From contig NZ_JBFAAI010000035.1 of assembly GCF_040639655.1 (NCBI RefSeq), positions 29,160 through 93,159 of the forward strand: DNA of 64,000 bases, in the 5' to 3' direction. The stretch is from Actinoplanes sp040639655 (GTDB lineage: Bacteria > Actinomycetota > Actinomycetes > Mycobacteriales > Micromonosporaceae). Each line of letters opens with the position of its first letter. The stretch's first letter is position 1. This document shows, in pieces, positions 51,739 through 60,736 of this stretch. The position numbers and the translations under genes are program-made. The notes below the pieces were generated by a model that did not search any database, was not told the origin of the DNA, and saw only the letters and a list, made by a program, of their open reading frames with translations.

Positions 51739-52404
51739 ATGTCCGCAGAGGTGTCCCGCACGCGCGGTGCCGGCCGCCCGCCACGCCTGTCCCTGGAGGC
51801 GATCATCGCCGCGGCGGAGCGGATCCTGGCCGACGACGGGCCGGAGAGGCTGTCGATGCGGCGGCTGGCCGGCGCGCTGGACAGCACGCCGATGGCTCTG
51901 TACCACCACGTCCGGGACAAGGACGATCTTCTGGTACGGGTGATGGAGTCCCAGGCCCGGGCGATGCCCCGCCCGGAGTTCCCGGACGACCCGCGAGCCC
52001 GGCTGCTCGCCGCGTCGACGCTGCTCTACGAGCTGCTGGCGGAACGCCCGTGGATCGTCGAGGTGCTGACCGGCGACGACCTGATCGGCCCGTCCGCCCT
52101 GTGGATCGTCGAGGTGATGGTGGACGCCGCCGTGCGGTGCGGGCTCACCGGTGAAGAGGCGTTCTACGTCTACCGGACGATCTGGTTCTACATCCTCGGC
52201 GACCTGATCATCCGGGTGACCGGCTCCCGCCGCCGCGCCCGGACCGGCACCGTCCACCAGGACGCGGTGGTGGCCGATCTGGACGCGGCGGCGCATCCGC
52301 GGCTGGCGGCGCTGGCCGGGAGCTGGGCGGAACTCAACGCCCGCGACACCCACCGCCGGGCACTGGCCGCGATGATCGACGGCCTACTGCCGGCCGGCCG
52401 CTGA
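51739..52404 (+). CDS. TetR-family regulator (TetR-C type)
   Basis: A 221-residue repressor. The helix-turn-helix runs ERLSMRRLAGALDSTPMALYHHV; the C-terminal ligand domain (LLYELLAERPWIVEVLTGDD, then FYVYRTIWFYILGDLII) is of the TetR_C (tetracycline-repressor-like) type. GGGGTG precedes ATG 51739. Its last 21 nt overlap the convergent ABC transporter gene. A near-perfect 28-bp palindrome at the far, promoter end of that ABC operon is its likely operator, so it probably represses the exporter and responds to its substrate. Confidence 0.88.
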   Translation: MSAEVSRTRGAGRPPRLSLEAIIAAAERILADDGPERLSMRRLAGALDSTPMALYHHVRDKDDLLVRVMESQARAMPRPEFPDDPRARLLAASTLLYELLAERPWIVEVLTGDDLIGPSALWIVEVMVDAAVRCGLTGEEAFYVYRTIWFYILGDLIIRVTGSRRRARTGTVHQDAVVADLDAAAHPRLAALAGSWAELNARDTHRRALAAMIDGLLPAGR

Positions 52405-54129
52405 CAGGCCCCAGAACGCCGCGTAGCGGCCGCCTTCCCGCAGCAGCCGGTCGTGGGTGCCGTCCTCGGTGATGCGGCCGCCGTCGAGGACGACGACGCG
52501 ATCCGCGCGCCGGACGGTCCGGATCCGGTGCGCCACCATGAGCACGGTGCGGCCGGCCATCAATCGTTCCAGGCCGTCGTGGACCGCCTCCTCGGCGACC
52601 GGGTCGAGCGCCGAGGTCATCTCGTCGAGGAGCACGATCGGGGCGTCCTTGAGCAGCGCGCGGGCGATCGACACCCGCTGGCGCTCGCCGCCGGACAGCC
52701 GCGTGCCGCCCTCCCCCACGTTCGCCGACCATCCGCCCGGCAGCCGCCCGACGACCTCGTCCAGTCTCGCGGCGGCGGCCGCGGCGCGTACCGCCTCGGG
52801 GGTGGCGTCCGGCCGGCCCAGCCGGACGTTCTCCTCGATCGTGCCGTCGAACAGGTAGACGTCCTGGAAGACGATCGCGATCCGGGACATCAGGTCGGCC
52901 GAGCCGAGGTCCCGGACGTCGGCGCCGCCGACGCGGACCGCGCCCGCGTCGACGTCGGCGAACCGGGCGATCAGCCGGAGCAGGGTGGTCTTACCCGCTC
53001 CGGAGACGCCGGCCACGGCGATCCGCTGCCCCTGCGGCACGGTCAGCGACAGGCCGTCCAGGACGACTCGTTCGCCGTACCGGAAGGTGACGTCGTCGAA
53101 CGAGAGGTCGTGACGTCCGGGACGGACCGGGTCGGCGGGTTCGGGCAGCGGCGGGGTGCGCAGCAGACGGTCGAGCCGGTCCAGTTCGCCGCGGGCGGCG
53201 CGGAGCTTGCCGCCGATGTCGGACAGTGACAGCAGCGGGTCGGCGGCGCGGGCGGCGAGGACCAGGATCGCCAGCAGTTCCGCGGCACCGATGCCGCCCG
53301 CGAGGGCTCCGGCCTGGCCGCCGGCACTGGTCCCGGCACCGCCGATCGCCAGATAGGCGCCGAGAGCCAGGATCGTGGTGAACACGATCTGCACGGTCAC
53401 GGTCATGCCGACCGCACCGGGCAGCACCGACAGCGTCCGCCGCCGCGAGGCACGTTCGACGTCCCGCAGCGCGTCGTCGAGCGGGGCGTACCGTTCGTGG
53501 CCGCCCGCCCGCAGCACCGGCTGGGCCTGCAGGTACTCCATGACCCGGGCGGCGGCCTCGTCGCTGCGCCCGGCGTGCGCGGCGTCGGCGGCGGCATCCG
53601 AACGCGCCGTCACGATCCGCACGAGGACCACCACCGGGGCTGCCGCCAGCGCGGCGAGCCCGAGCCGCCAGTCGAACAGGGTGATCACCACGACGATGGT
53701 CAGCGGCGTCACGCAGGCGGCGACGAACGGTGCCATCAGGTGGGCGGCTATTCCCATCGCGGCGAGCAGACCACGGCCGGCCAGTCCGGAGACCTCGCCG
53801 ATCCGGGCGCCGGTGAACCAGCCGATCGGCAGCCGGGCGAGGTGCCGGCCCAGGCGGTGGTACATGCCGCGCAGCATCGTCGTGCCGACCCGCATGCCGG
53901 ACAGGTCGCTGCGGTAGCGCAGCAGCCCGTAACCGGCGACCGCGACGGCGAACGCGGCGAGCCACGGCCGGGCGTCCGCCGGGGTGCCGCCGAACAGGGC
54001 CCGCAACAACGGCACGAGCAGGGCGTAGAGCAGGCCCTCCAGCACGGCGGTGGCGGTCATCAGGGCCACGGTCCGGCGCATCGGTACGGCGTACTCGTGC
54101 CCGAGCACCCGCAGCAGCATCCTGATCAT
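52384..54129 (-). CDS. heterodimeric ABC exporter, second subunit
   Basis: A 581-residue half-transporter: six membrane helices (about 20-290) and an ATPase domain with Walker A GVSGAGKTT, signature LSGGERQR and Walker B VLLDEMTSALD with an intact catalytic E. The opening (RMLLRVLGHEYAVPMRRTVALM) and fold resemble the siderophore/yersiniabactin-type exporter or IrtB group. Its start overlaps the end of the first subunit gene by 4 nt. It is convergent and overlapping with TetR. Substrate unknown: drug, lipid or siderophore. Confidence 0.9.
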   Translation of the reverse strand: MIRMLLRVLGHEYAVPMRRTVALMTATAVLEGLLYALLVPLLRALFGGTPADARPWLAAFAVAVAGYGLLRYRSDLSGMRVGTTMLRGMYHRLGRHLARLPIGWFTGARIGEVSGLAGRGLLAAMGIAAHLMAPFVAACVTPLTIVVVITLFDWRLGLAALAAAPVVVLVRIVTARSDAAADAAHAGRSDEAAARVMEYLQAQPVLRAGGHERYAPLDDALRDVERASRRRTLSVLPGAVGMTVTVQIVFTTILALGAYLAIGGAGTSAGGQAGALAGGIGAAELLAILVLAARAADPLLSLSDIGGKLRAARGELDRLDRLLRTPPLPEPADPVRPGRHDLSFDDVTFRYGERVVLDGLSLTVPQGQRIAVAGVSGAGKTTLLRLIARFADVDAGAVRVGGADVRDLGSADLMSRIAIVFQDVYLFDGTIEENVRLGRPDATPEAVRAAAAAARLDEVVGRLPGGWSANVGEGGTRLSGGERQRVSIARALLKDAPIVLLDEMTSALDPVAEEAVHDGLERLMAGRTVLMVAHRIRTVRRADRVVVLDGGRITEDGTHDRLLREGGRYAAFWGLSAAGRQ

Positions 54130-55829
54130 CCGACGATCACTCCGTCCTTCAGTGTCACGACGGTGTCGGCCGCCGCGACCGTCTCCGGCCGGTGGGCGAT
54201 CACCAGGATCGTGCGGTCACGCAGGCCCGTCAGCGTGTCGCGGACCGCGCGTTCGGTCCAGGGGTCGGCGAAGGCGGTGACCTCGTCCAGAACCAGCACC
54301 GGGGTGTCCGCGGCCAGCGCCCGGGCCAGCGCGATCCGCTGTGCCTCACCGCCGGACAGATCCGCCTCCTCACCGAGGACGGTGTCGTAACCACGTGGCA
54401 GCTCGGCGATGCGGTTGTGGATGTGGGCGGCCTTCGCCGCACGGATCACCGCGGCGCGGTCGGCTCCCGGCGCCGCGAGACCGATGTTGCCGGCCACCGA
54501 GGTACGCAGCAGGCGAACGTCCTGGAACACGAAGGACACCCGGCGGTGCAGCCGGCGGCCGATGTCGCGCAAATCGGTGCCGTCGCGCAGGCCGGTGCCG
54601 CCGAGCAGGATCGCCCCGCCGGTCGGGTCGAAGAACCGTGGCAGGAGCCGGACCAGGGTGGACTTTCCGGCGCCGGACGGGCCGACGAGGGCGGTGACGG
54701 TTCCGGGTTCGAGGGTGAGGTCGATGCCGCGCAGCACCTCGGGCCCGTCGTCGTAGGCGAACCGTACGGCGCGGAACTGGACACGCTCGCCGCGCCGGGT
54801 GCTCGGGTTGCCGCCCGTCCGGCGTGCGGCGGGCTCGGTGCCAGTAACCGGCTCGGCGGGTTCCGGCAGCGGCTCGACGGCCAGGACCTCCCGGATCCGC
54901 CCGACCGCGCGCCCGGCGGCCTGGATGTCGTCGAAACCGTGCCCGAGAGCCGCGACCGGAGCGGTCAGGCCCAGGCCGAGCAGCAGGAACGGCAGCAGGT
55001 CGGCGGGCCCAAGTTCGCCCGCACCGATCAGAACGGTGCCGCCGGTCAGGACAGCGAGCAGGACGAACGGCGGCGACAGCGCGAGTTGCATGCCGGCGGC
55101 GACCGCGGACACTCCGCGTACCCAGGTGGTGAAGATGTCGACGAACTCGTCGGCGGCGGCCCGGAACCGATGATGCGCCCGGTCGGCCCCACCGAACGCC
55201 TTGACCACGGCGATACCGCGGACGTACTCGACGACGGCGTCGGCGATCCGGCCCAGCGCCGCGTCGTTCTCCCGCTGCTCACGGGTGCGGGCCGGTGTCA
55301 TCAGCAGCGGAACGAGGGCCAGGGCCAGGATGACGGGGATCAGGGTGATCAGCGTGAGCCGCCAGTCGATGCGGACCAGGTAGAGGAACGAGACCAGCGG
55401 GATGACGAACGCGGCGGTCAGCTCGCCGGGCGCGTGGGCGATGAACGGATGCACGGCGGCGACGTCCTCGCCGACGACCTTGGCCAGTTCGCCGGTGCGG
55501 CGGCGGGACAACCATCCGAGGGGCACGCGGCCGAGTGCCGCCGCCAGCTCACGCCGCAGCGACAGTTGCACCCGGCCGTCGAGCAGGTGCCCGAGGCCGG
55601 CCGATGCCGCCGTGAGCGCCAGCCGGACCAGGAGCCCGGCGGCGCCGAGGATCACGACGAGCCGTACGTGATCCGCGGCGACCGGGCCGCGCGCCAGGAG
55701 CACACGACCCAGCTCGGCCACCGCCAGCAGCGGGGCGAGCCCCGCGACGGAACCGATCACATGCAGGACAGCCACCAGCGCGAACCTGCCGGCGTGCGGT
55801 CTCACCAGTTGCCCGGCACTCACGCTCAT
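54126..55829 (-). CDS. heterodimeric ABC exporter, first subunit
   Basis: A 567-residue half-transporter with six membrane helices and an ATPase carrying Walker A GPSGAGKST, signature LSGGEAQR and Walker B VLVLDEVTAFAD. I start it at ATG 55829 (MSVSAGQLVRPH), which has GGGGGAG upstream. Promoter-proximal member of the two-gene exporter operon. A near-perfect 28-bp palindrome (55842-55869) lies 13 nt upstream of the start, the likely TetR site. The two ATPase domains are closely similar, so both subunits can probably bind and hydrolyse ATP. Confidence 0.9.
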   Translation of the reverse strand: MSVSAGQLVRPHAGRFALVAVLHVIGSVAGLAPLLAVAELGRVLLARGPVAADHVRLVVILGAAGLLVRLALTAASAGLGHLLDGRVQLSLRRELAAALGRVPLGWLSRRRTGELAKVVGEDVAAVHPFIAHAPGELTAAFVIPLVSFLYLVRIDWRLTLITLIPVILALALVPLLMTPARTREQRENDAALGRIADAVVEYVRGIAVVKAFGGADRAHHRFRAAADEFVDIFTTWVRGVSAVAAGMQLALSPPFVLLAVLTGGTVLIGAGELGPADLLPFLLLGLGLTAPVAALGHGFDDIQAAGRAVGRIREVLAVEPLPEPAEPVTGTEPAARRTGGNPSTRRGERVQFRAVRFAYDDGPEVLRGIDLTLEPGTVTALVGPSGAGKSTLVRLLPRFFDPTGGAILLGGTGLRDGTDLRDIGRRLHRRVSFVFQDVRLLRTSVAGNIGLAAPGADRAAVIRAAKAAHIHNRIAELPRGYDTVLGEEADLSGGEAQRIALARALAADTPVLVLDEVTAFADPWTERAVRDTLTGLRDRTILVIAHRPETVAAADTVVTLKDGVIVG

Positions 55830-55841
55830 CGCTCCCCCAGT

Positions 55842-55869
55842 CCTATTTTCGTACGCGTACGTTAATAGG
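55842..55869. promoter_or_regulatory. 28-bp TetR-type operator
   Basis: CCTATT and AATAGG arms flank a fully symmetric CGTACGCGTACG core; only the two dinucleotides TT beside the core break perfect symmetry. It sits between the GH-operon terminator and the ABC exporter start. Confidence 0.8.
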
Positions 55870-55887
55870 CTAGGCGCTGAAGACGGA

Positions 55888-55919
55888 CCGGGCCACCCCG
55901 CTCCTGCGGAATGGCCCGG
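55888..55919 (-). terminator. hairpin after the glycoside-hydrolase operon
   Basis: CCGGGCCA and TGGCCCGG form an 8-bp stem enclosing a smaller CCGC/GCGG stem, 42 nt beyond the stop of the minus-strand gene at 55962. Confidence 0.6.
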
Positions 55920-55961
55920 AACTCCCGTGCGGAAAGGCATCGATCACTGCCCACCGATGCG

Positions 55962-58900
55962 TCAGGTGGCGAACGCCTTCACCTCCAGCAGGCCGACGGA
56001 GGCGGCGCCACTGGTGAGGGCCATCCGCAGCCGGGTGGTGCTGACCTGGCCGAACGTGACCTGGTTGTACTGGTTGGCGGCGACCGGGTAGGCGCCGGCC
56101 GACGGCACGTCGACGTAGGCGGTGCAGTTCCAGTACTGCAGCTTCCACGACGCGGGCAGGTCGATGCCCTGGCCGTCGTCGAAGAAGTACACCTGTGCGG
56201 ATCGCAGATTCTGCGCCGTCGGCCAGGTCAGCTCCGCCCACTGCTCGCCCTGTTCGGGCCAGGTTCCCCAGCGCGGGTTGACGGTGTCGTTCGACGACGG
56301 CGGGTCGATGCCGTCGTTGATCGCCGCCACGGACTCCCACGACGAGGTGTACGACGCGGTCGCGGTCGCCGAGGTCGCCAGGTTCGGGCCGGGGTCCGGC
56401 GGTACGGTGCCCTGCCCGTACAGCTTCAGCTCGGTCAGTCCGGTCTTGGGGGTGCCGGACGGCTGCGTGAACTGGATCCGGAGCCGGGCCGTGCTGACCG
56501 GTGTGAAGGTGACCTTGTTGAAGTTGGCCTGCGGTGTGCCCGGCGACTTGACCTGGGAGGCCGCGTTCACCCAGGCGGTGCCGTTCCAGTACTGGACGTT
56601 GTAGGCGGCCGGTGGCCGGTACCGGTTGCCGGCCCGGTCGTTGCGGAAGTAGATCCAGGCCTCGTCGACCGTACGCGCGGAGCCGAGGCTGACCTCGTAC
56701 CAGTCGGTCGCGCTGGTGCTGCCGAAGCTGCCCCAGAGCGGCGCGTTGGTGGGCAGCCCGTCGATGGCGGCGGCCGCCGACGTGCCGGAGGTGGTGTAGG
56801 ACGCCGACGCCGTGCCGCCCGCGGCCAGGTTGGGCCTGGTGGAGGTGAGGTCGACGCCCGCCTTGCGAAAGATGTCGACGACCCGTGCGCTGTTCTGCAC
56901 CACATTCTGCGGCGCCTGCAGCGACGGGAACGCGGTACTGGCCGCGACCGTCCCGGTGGTGGTGACGGCACCGGTCGCCGGGTTGTAGGTGAACGGCACG
57001 AGCTGGTTGACGGTCGACACCCGGGTCCCGTTCAGGAAGATCGAGTAACCCTGCGGGACACCCGGATACCTGGTCACGCCGTCCGCCGGGTCGTCCCAGA
57101 CGACCGACAGGTTGGCGTTGCGGTACCGCAGGTTGTTGACCGCGAAGTGGCTCCAGCCGATGTTGATCGGTGACAGCTCGATCTGGGTGTCGTTGCGCGG
57201 ACGCAGGCCGGCGACGTCCTCGATGACGGTCCAGTTGCTGCTGCCGAGGATGTTGTGGTGGATCCAGGAGCGGTAGTTGATGGCGCTGCCGTTCCAGTCG
57301 GCCCAGAACTCGTTGGCGTCCGGCCAGGCCGTGTTGCCGCCGACGTACTGCGCCCAGGCGTTCCAGTAGAGCAGCTTCTTGTAGTCCTCGGCGTTCATCC
57401 ACTGGTTGGGGTAGTTGCGCAGCACCTGTGAGTACAGCCGGAACTGCACCGTCGAGTTGATCGTGGAGAAGTTGTTGCTGCCCGGGTTCCCGGCGGCCGC
57501 CGCGGCGGCCTTGTCGACCTGGTTCGCGGTGTAGAACGGGAAGATCGGATACTGGCCGGCGTCGGCGAACAGCCGCAGCGCCTCCCGGTACTGGGCGGTG
57601 TTCGGCATCAGCCCGACCGAGTACGGGTAGTAGTTGTTGATCTCCTTCCAGGGCACGTGCGTGTTCGTCGAGACGTGCTTGTGCTCCAGCAGCTGCCGCG
57701 ACGGGTTCCACAGCGTGGTGACGACACCGTTGCGGATCCGGTCGGCGAGCGTCTGCATCTCGTTCGCCTTGGCGGTGTTGCCCAGCAGCCGGTAGGCGTC
57801 GCGGGCGGCGTTGGCGGCACTCCACACGTAGGCGGTCTCGGCGCGGTCCAGGTTGCCGGCCCGCCAGTGGAACGAGACGGCGTCGGCGTCGTTGCCGGTC
57901 ATCGCGCCCCAGTCGTACTCGATGACGCCGTTGTTGTTGGTGTCGTAGGTGGCGAGCTGACCCTTGACGTCCCCCTCGGCGTAACGGGCGAAGTTGTTCA
58001 GCATGGCCGGCTGTCCACCGTGGATCTGGTAGGCCCGCCAGGCCGCCTCGGCGATGTACTGGGTGTACGAGTTCGACCAGTTCTCCGGGTCGCCCGGGTT
58101 GTCCATGAACCGGCCGTTCGCCGAGTACTGCCCGACCGCCAGGTACGGGCCGTAGGAGTACTCCGCGCCGCGCAGGTACTTCAGGTCGTCGATGTGCATC
58201 GGCTGGGTCAGCGCGATCGCGTTGTTGTAACCGGTGACGCCCTCGATCGACTGCGGGAACTGGAAGTCCTGGCCGGGGATGTCGGCGTCGAGGTGGTTGA
58301 AGCGCATCAGCCACCAGCGGTAGTAGATGTTCTTCTTGATCGCCGCGTCCGGCACGTCGATGTACGGGACGTTCTCGGCCCACCAGCGGTTGTAGTCGCG
58401 GACATGGGTGGCGAACGCGTCGGCGGCGGTCCGCGCCCGGTAGGCGTCGTACTCGGTGCGCGACGCCGGAATCTCGTTGGCGACCAGGCCGAGCTGCACC
58501 TTGACCGTGACGGTCTGGCCGGCGGCGACCGTTACTGATCGGCTGAGCGCCCCGTTGGCGGCGGTGAAACCGTCGCCGGAGAACCGCGGGTACAGGGTGG
58601 TCAGGTTGTTCTTGACCGCCCGCGTGCCGGTGAGCTCGCTGCCGCTGACGGTGGTCGCGTACGGCGAGGTGGCGTTCAGTGTCAGCGTCGTCGAGGCGGT
58701 ACCGGTGTTGACCACGGCGACGTTGGTGACCAGCACGTTGTTGTTCGTGATGAACTTCGTGACGTCGAGCCGGACCGACCCGCCGGTGTGCACGCTGCGC
58801 CAGTGGCTCGGCGTCTGGCGGCGCTGTGCCGCCTGCTCGGTGAAGGTGCCCGACGAGGCGGTGATCGCATAGGCGTTCTGGCTGGAGATGTTGTCCCAGT

Positions 58901-59276
58901 AAGCCGCGTTGCCGCCGAAACCGATCACCGACGGGTTGTGCGTGAACATGAACGCGGCCCGGCCGCGTGTCATCAGCCAGGTGCCGGCCGGGTCGTTGCC
59001 GGTCCGGGCGAGCAGCCGGTCCATCCAGAAGTCGGTGCCGCCCGCCTCGGCGTCGTAGATGGCCCGCATGGTGTCACCGGTCGTGTAGCCGACCGGCGGC
59101 GCCGGGATCGACCCGGTGTTGCTGAACGTGGGATAACCGATCGGCTGGGCGGCCTGCGCCGGCTGCTGTGCCACGGTCAGCGAGGCCAAGATCAAGAGCG
59201 CACTCATCGGGTACGCCCGGAGCCGCGCCCATCCAGGCCGCCGGCCGTCGGTTCGCTGTCGCATCGGCCCGCTCAT
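55962..59276 (-). CDS. secreted MGH1-like (alpha/alpha)6 glycoside hydrolase with two carbohydrate-binding modules
   Basis: A 1104-residue secreted enzyme. A signal peptide (cleavage near AQA, about residue 42) precedes a beta-sandwich lead domain, then a helical (alpha/alpha)6 barrel of the MGH1-like group (YRWWLMRFNHLDADIPGQDF, then FPQSIEGVTGYNNAIALTQP, SFHWRAGNLDRAETAYVWSA, WNPSRQLLEHKHV). Two discoidin-like modules follow (about 820-960 and 965-1104). Family number and catalytic residues cannot be fixed by eye. The last module is closely similar to the C-terminal module of the GH43 gene before it, and the start overlaps the GH43 stop by 4 nt, so both probably act on one arabinoside-rich plant polymer. 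Confidence 0.85.
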   Translation of the reverse strand: MSGPMRQRTDGRRPGWARLRAYPMSALLILASLTVAQQPAQAAQPIGYPTFSNTGSIPAPPVGYTTGDTMRAIYDAEAGGTDFWMDRLLARTGNDPAGTWLMTRGRAAFMFTHNPSVIGFGGNAAYWDNISSQNAYAITASSGTFTEQAAQRRQTPSHWRSVHTGGSVRLDVTKFITNNNVLVTNVAVVNTGTASTTLTLNATSPYATTVSGSELTGTRAVKNNLTTLYPRFSGDGFTAANGALSRSVTVAAGQTVTVKVQLGLVANEIPASRTEYDAYRARTAADAFATHVRDYNRWWAENVPYIDVPDAAIKKNIYYRWWLMRFNHLDADIPGQDFQFPQSIEGVTGYNNAIALTQPMHIDDLKYLRGAEYSYGPYLAVGQYSANGRFMDNPGDPENWSNSYTQYIAEAAWRAYQIHGGQPAMLNNFARYAEGDVKGQLATYDTNNNGVIEYDWGAMTGNDADAVSFHWRAGNLDRAETAYVWSAANAARDAYRLLGNTAKANEMQTLADRIRNGVVTTLWNPSRQLLEHKHVSTNTHVPWKEINNYYPYSVGLMPNTAQYREALRLFADAGQYPIFPFYTANQVDKAAAAAAGNPGSNNFSTINSTVQFRLYSQVLRNYPNQWMNAEDYKKLLYWNAWAQYVGGNTAWPDANEFWADWNGSAINYRSWIHHNILGSSNWTVIEDVAGLRPRNDTQIELSPINIGWSHFAVNNLRYRNANLSVVWDDPADGVTRYPGVPQGYSIFLNGTRVSTVNQLVPFTYNPATGAVTTTGTVAASTAFPSLQAPQNVVQNSARVVDIFRKAGVDLTSTRPNLAAGGTASASYTTSGTSAAAAIDGLPTNAPLWGSFGSTSATDWYEVSLGSARTVDEAWIYFRNDRAGNRYRPPAAYNVQYWNGTAWVNAASQVKSPGTPQANFNKVTFTPVSTARLRIQFTQPSGTPKTGLTELKLYGQGTVPPDPGPNLATSATATASYTSSWESVAAINDGIDPPSSNDTVNPRWGTWPEQGEQWAELTWPTAQNLRSAQVYFFDDGQGIDLPASWKLQYWNCTAYVDVPSAGAYPVAANQYNQVTFGQVSTTRLRMALTSGAASVGLLEVKAFAT

Positions 59277-60709
59277 GACTGCAACGCCTTCCACTCGAGC
59301 ACGCCGGTGGACAGGCCGCTGCGTGACGTGATCTGCAACCGGAGCCGGGTCGTGCTGATCGCCGTGCTGAACGTGTTGACGTTCTCGACATCGCCGGCGA
59401 CGCCACATGTCGACTGCAGTGGAACGGGTACATACTGGCTGCCGTTCCAGTACTGCAGCTGACAGGACGCGGGTACGTCGATGCCCTGGTTGTCGTCGAA
59501 CCAGTAGACCGAGCTCTTGTTGATCGACTTCGCGGCCGGCCACTGGTACTCGACCCACTGCACGCCCTGCTGCGGCCAGTTGCCGTAGGCGAGGTTCGAC
59601 CGATCCTGCGAGTTGGCCGGCGTCCCGCCGTTGTTGATCGCGGCGAGGCTCTCCCACGACGAGACGTACGACGTGGACGCGGTCGCGGACGGCCCGAGGT
59701 TCGTTCCGCTGCCGCCTCCGCCGCCACCGGGGTTCGCGGGCGGTCCGGTGGTCGTCTGCACGACCGGCCGGATCGTGCCGTCAGCGTTGAAGTCCAGCCG
59801 GTCGACCGCCACCGACCTGCGGAAGTTGCCGCCGCCCGGCGCGTTCGCGTTGTGGTAGACGATGTACCACTGGCCGTTGAACTCGACGATCCCGGCGTGG
59901 TTGGTGGTCGACGACACCTGCCCGAGCACGACACCCCGGTGCGTCCACGGCCCGAGCGGGTTCGTCGCGGTCGCGTACCGCTGGCAGGCGTAGCTCGTGT
60001 TGGTGACACAGCCGGCGGTGTCGTTCGCGGCGTACATCATGTAGTAGAGGCCGTTGCGTTTGAACATCCACGGCGCCTCCCAGAAGTTGGTCAGGCCGGT
60101 GGGTGTGACGACCGGCCCGACCGTGTCGATCATGTTGCCGGCCAGGCGCACGGCGCGCGGCCCCCAGTACCCGCCCCAGTACAGGTAGGCCTGCCCGTCG
60201 TCGTCGACGAAGACGGTCGGGTCGATGTTGAGGCCGGACGACTTGGGGGTGCTGTCGCTGATCAGCGGCCCGCCCTTGGCGTCGGTGAACGGCCCGAGCG
60301 GGCTGTCCCCGACCGCGACGCCGATGTTCATCCAGCCGGGACCGTTGCCGTTGACCGACGTGTACCAGTAGTACCTGCCGTTGCGCGGTTCGACCTCACT
60401 GGCCCACGCGTCGGCACCGGCCCATGGGAAGGTGCCGATGTTCGCCTTCGCGCCGTGGTGGGTCCAGTTGGCCGCGTCGGTGGACGACAGCACGTGCCAT
60501 TCGCGCATCTGGAAATTGGTGCCGCCGGAAGGTGCCTCGTCGCGGCCGGCGTAGATGTACATGGTGTTGCCGACGACGAGGGGGGCCGGGTCGGCGGTGT
60601 AGATGTTCGTGATGATCGGGTTGGCGGCCTGTGCCGGGGTGGCGACGGCTGTCGCCGCGACTGCGGTGACCAGCGCGCACACTGCGGCCGGCCATCTTCT
60701 TCTGGACAT
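59273..60709 (-). CDS. secreted GH43 arabinosidase/xylosidase-like enzyme with discoidin-like module
   Basis: A 478-residue secreted five-bladed beta-propeller glycosidase. The catalytic triad positions are present: base D in TADPAPLVV, pKa-tuning D in GLNIDPTVFVDDDG, acid E in NFWEAPWMF. A Gly-rich linker leads to a 140-residue F5/8-type module. ATG 60709 has AAGGAA upstream; a GTG at 60724 is an alternative. GH43 members remove arabinofuranose or xylose. Middle gene of the operon: 27 nt after the GH127 stop and 4-nt overlap with the next gene. Confidence 0.93.
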   Translation of the reverse strand: MSRRRWPAAVCALVTAVAATAVATPAQAANPIITNIYTADPAPLVVGNTMYIYAGRDEAPSGGTNFQMREWHVLSSTDAANWTHHGAKANIGTFPWAGADAWASEVEPRNGRYYWYTSVNGNGPGWMNIGVAVGDSPLGPFTDAKGGPLISDSTPKSSGLNIDPTVFVDDDGQAYLYWGGYWGPRAVRLAGNMIDTVGPVVTPTGLTNFWEAPWMFKRNGLYYMMYAANDTAGCVTNTSYACQRYATATNPLGPWTHRGVVLGQVSSTTNHAGIVEFNGQWYIVYHNANAPGGGNFRRSVAVDRLDFNADGTIRPVVQTTTGPPANPGGGGGGSGTNLGPSATASTSYVSSWESLAAINNGGTPANSQDRSNLAYGNWPQQGVQWVEYQWPAAKSINKSSVYWFDDNQGIDVPASCQLQYWNGSQYVPVPLQSTCGVAGDVENVNTFSTAISTTRLRLQITSRSGLSTGVLEWKALQS

Positions 60710-60736
60710 CGGACTTCCTTTCACGGCCCGTGGGGA

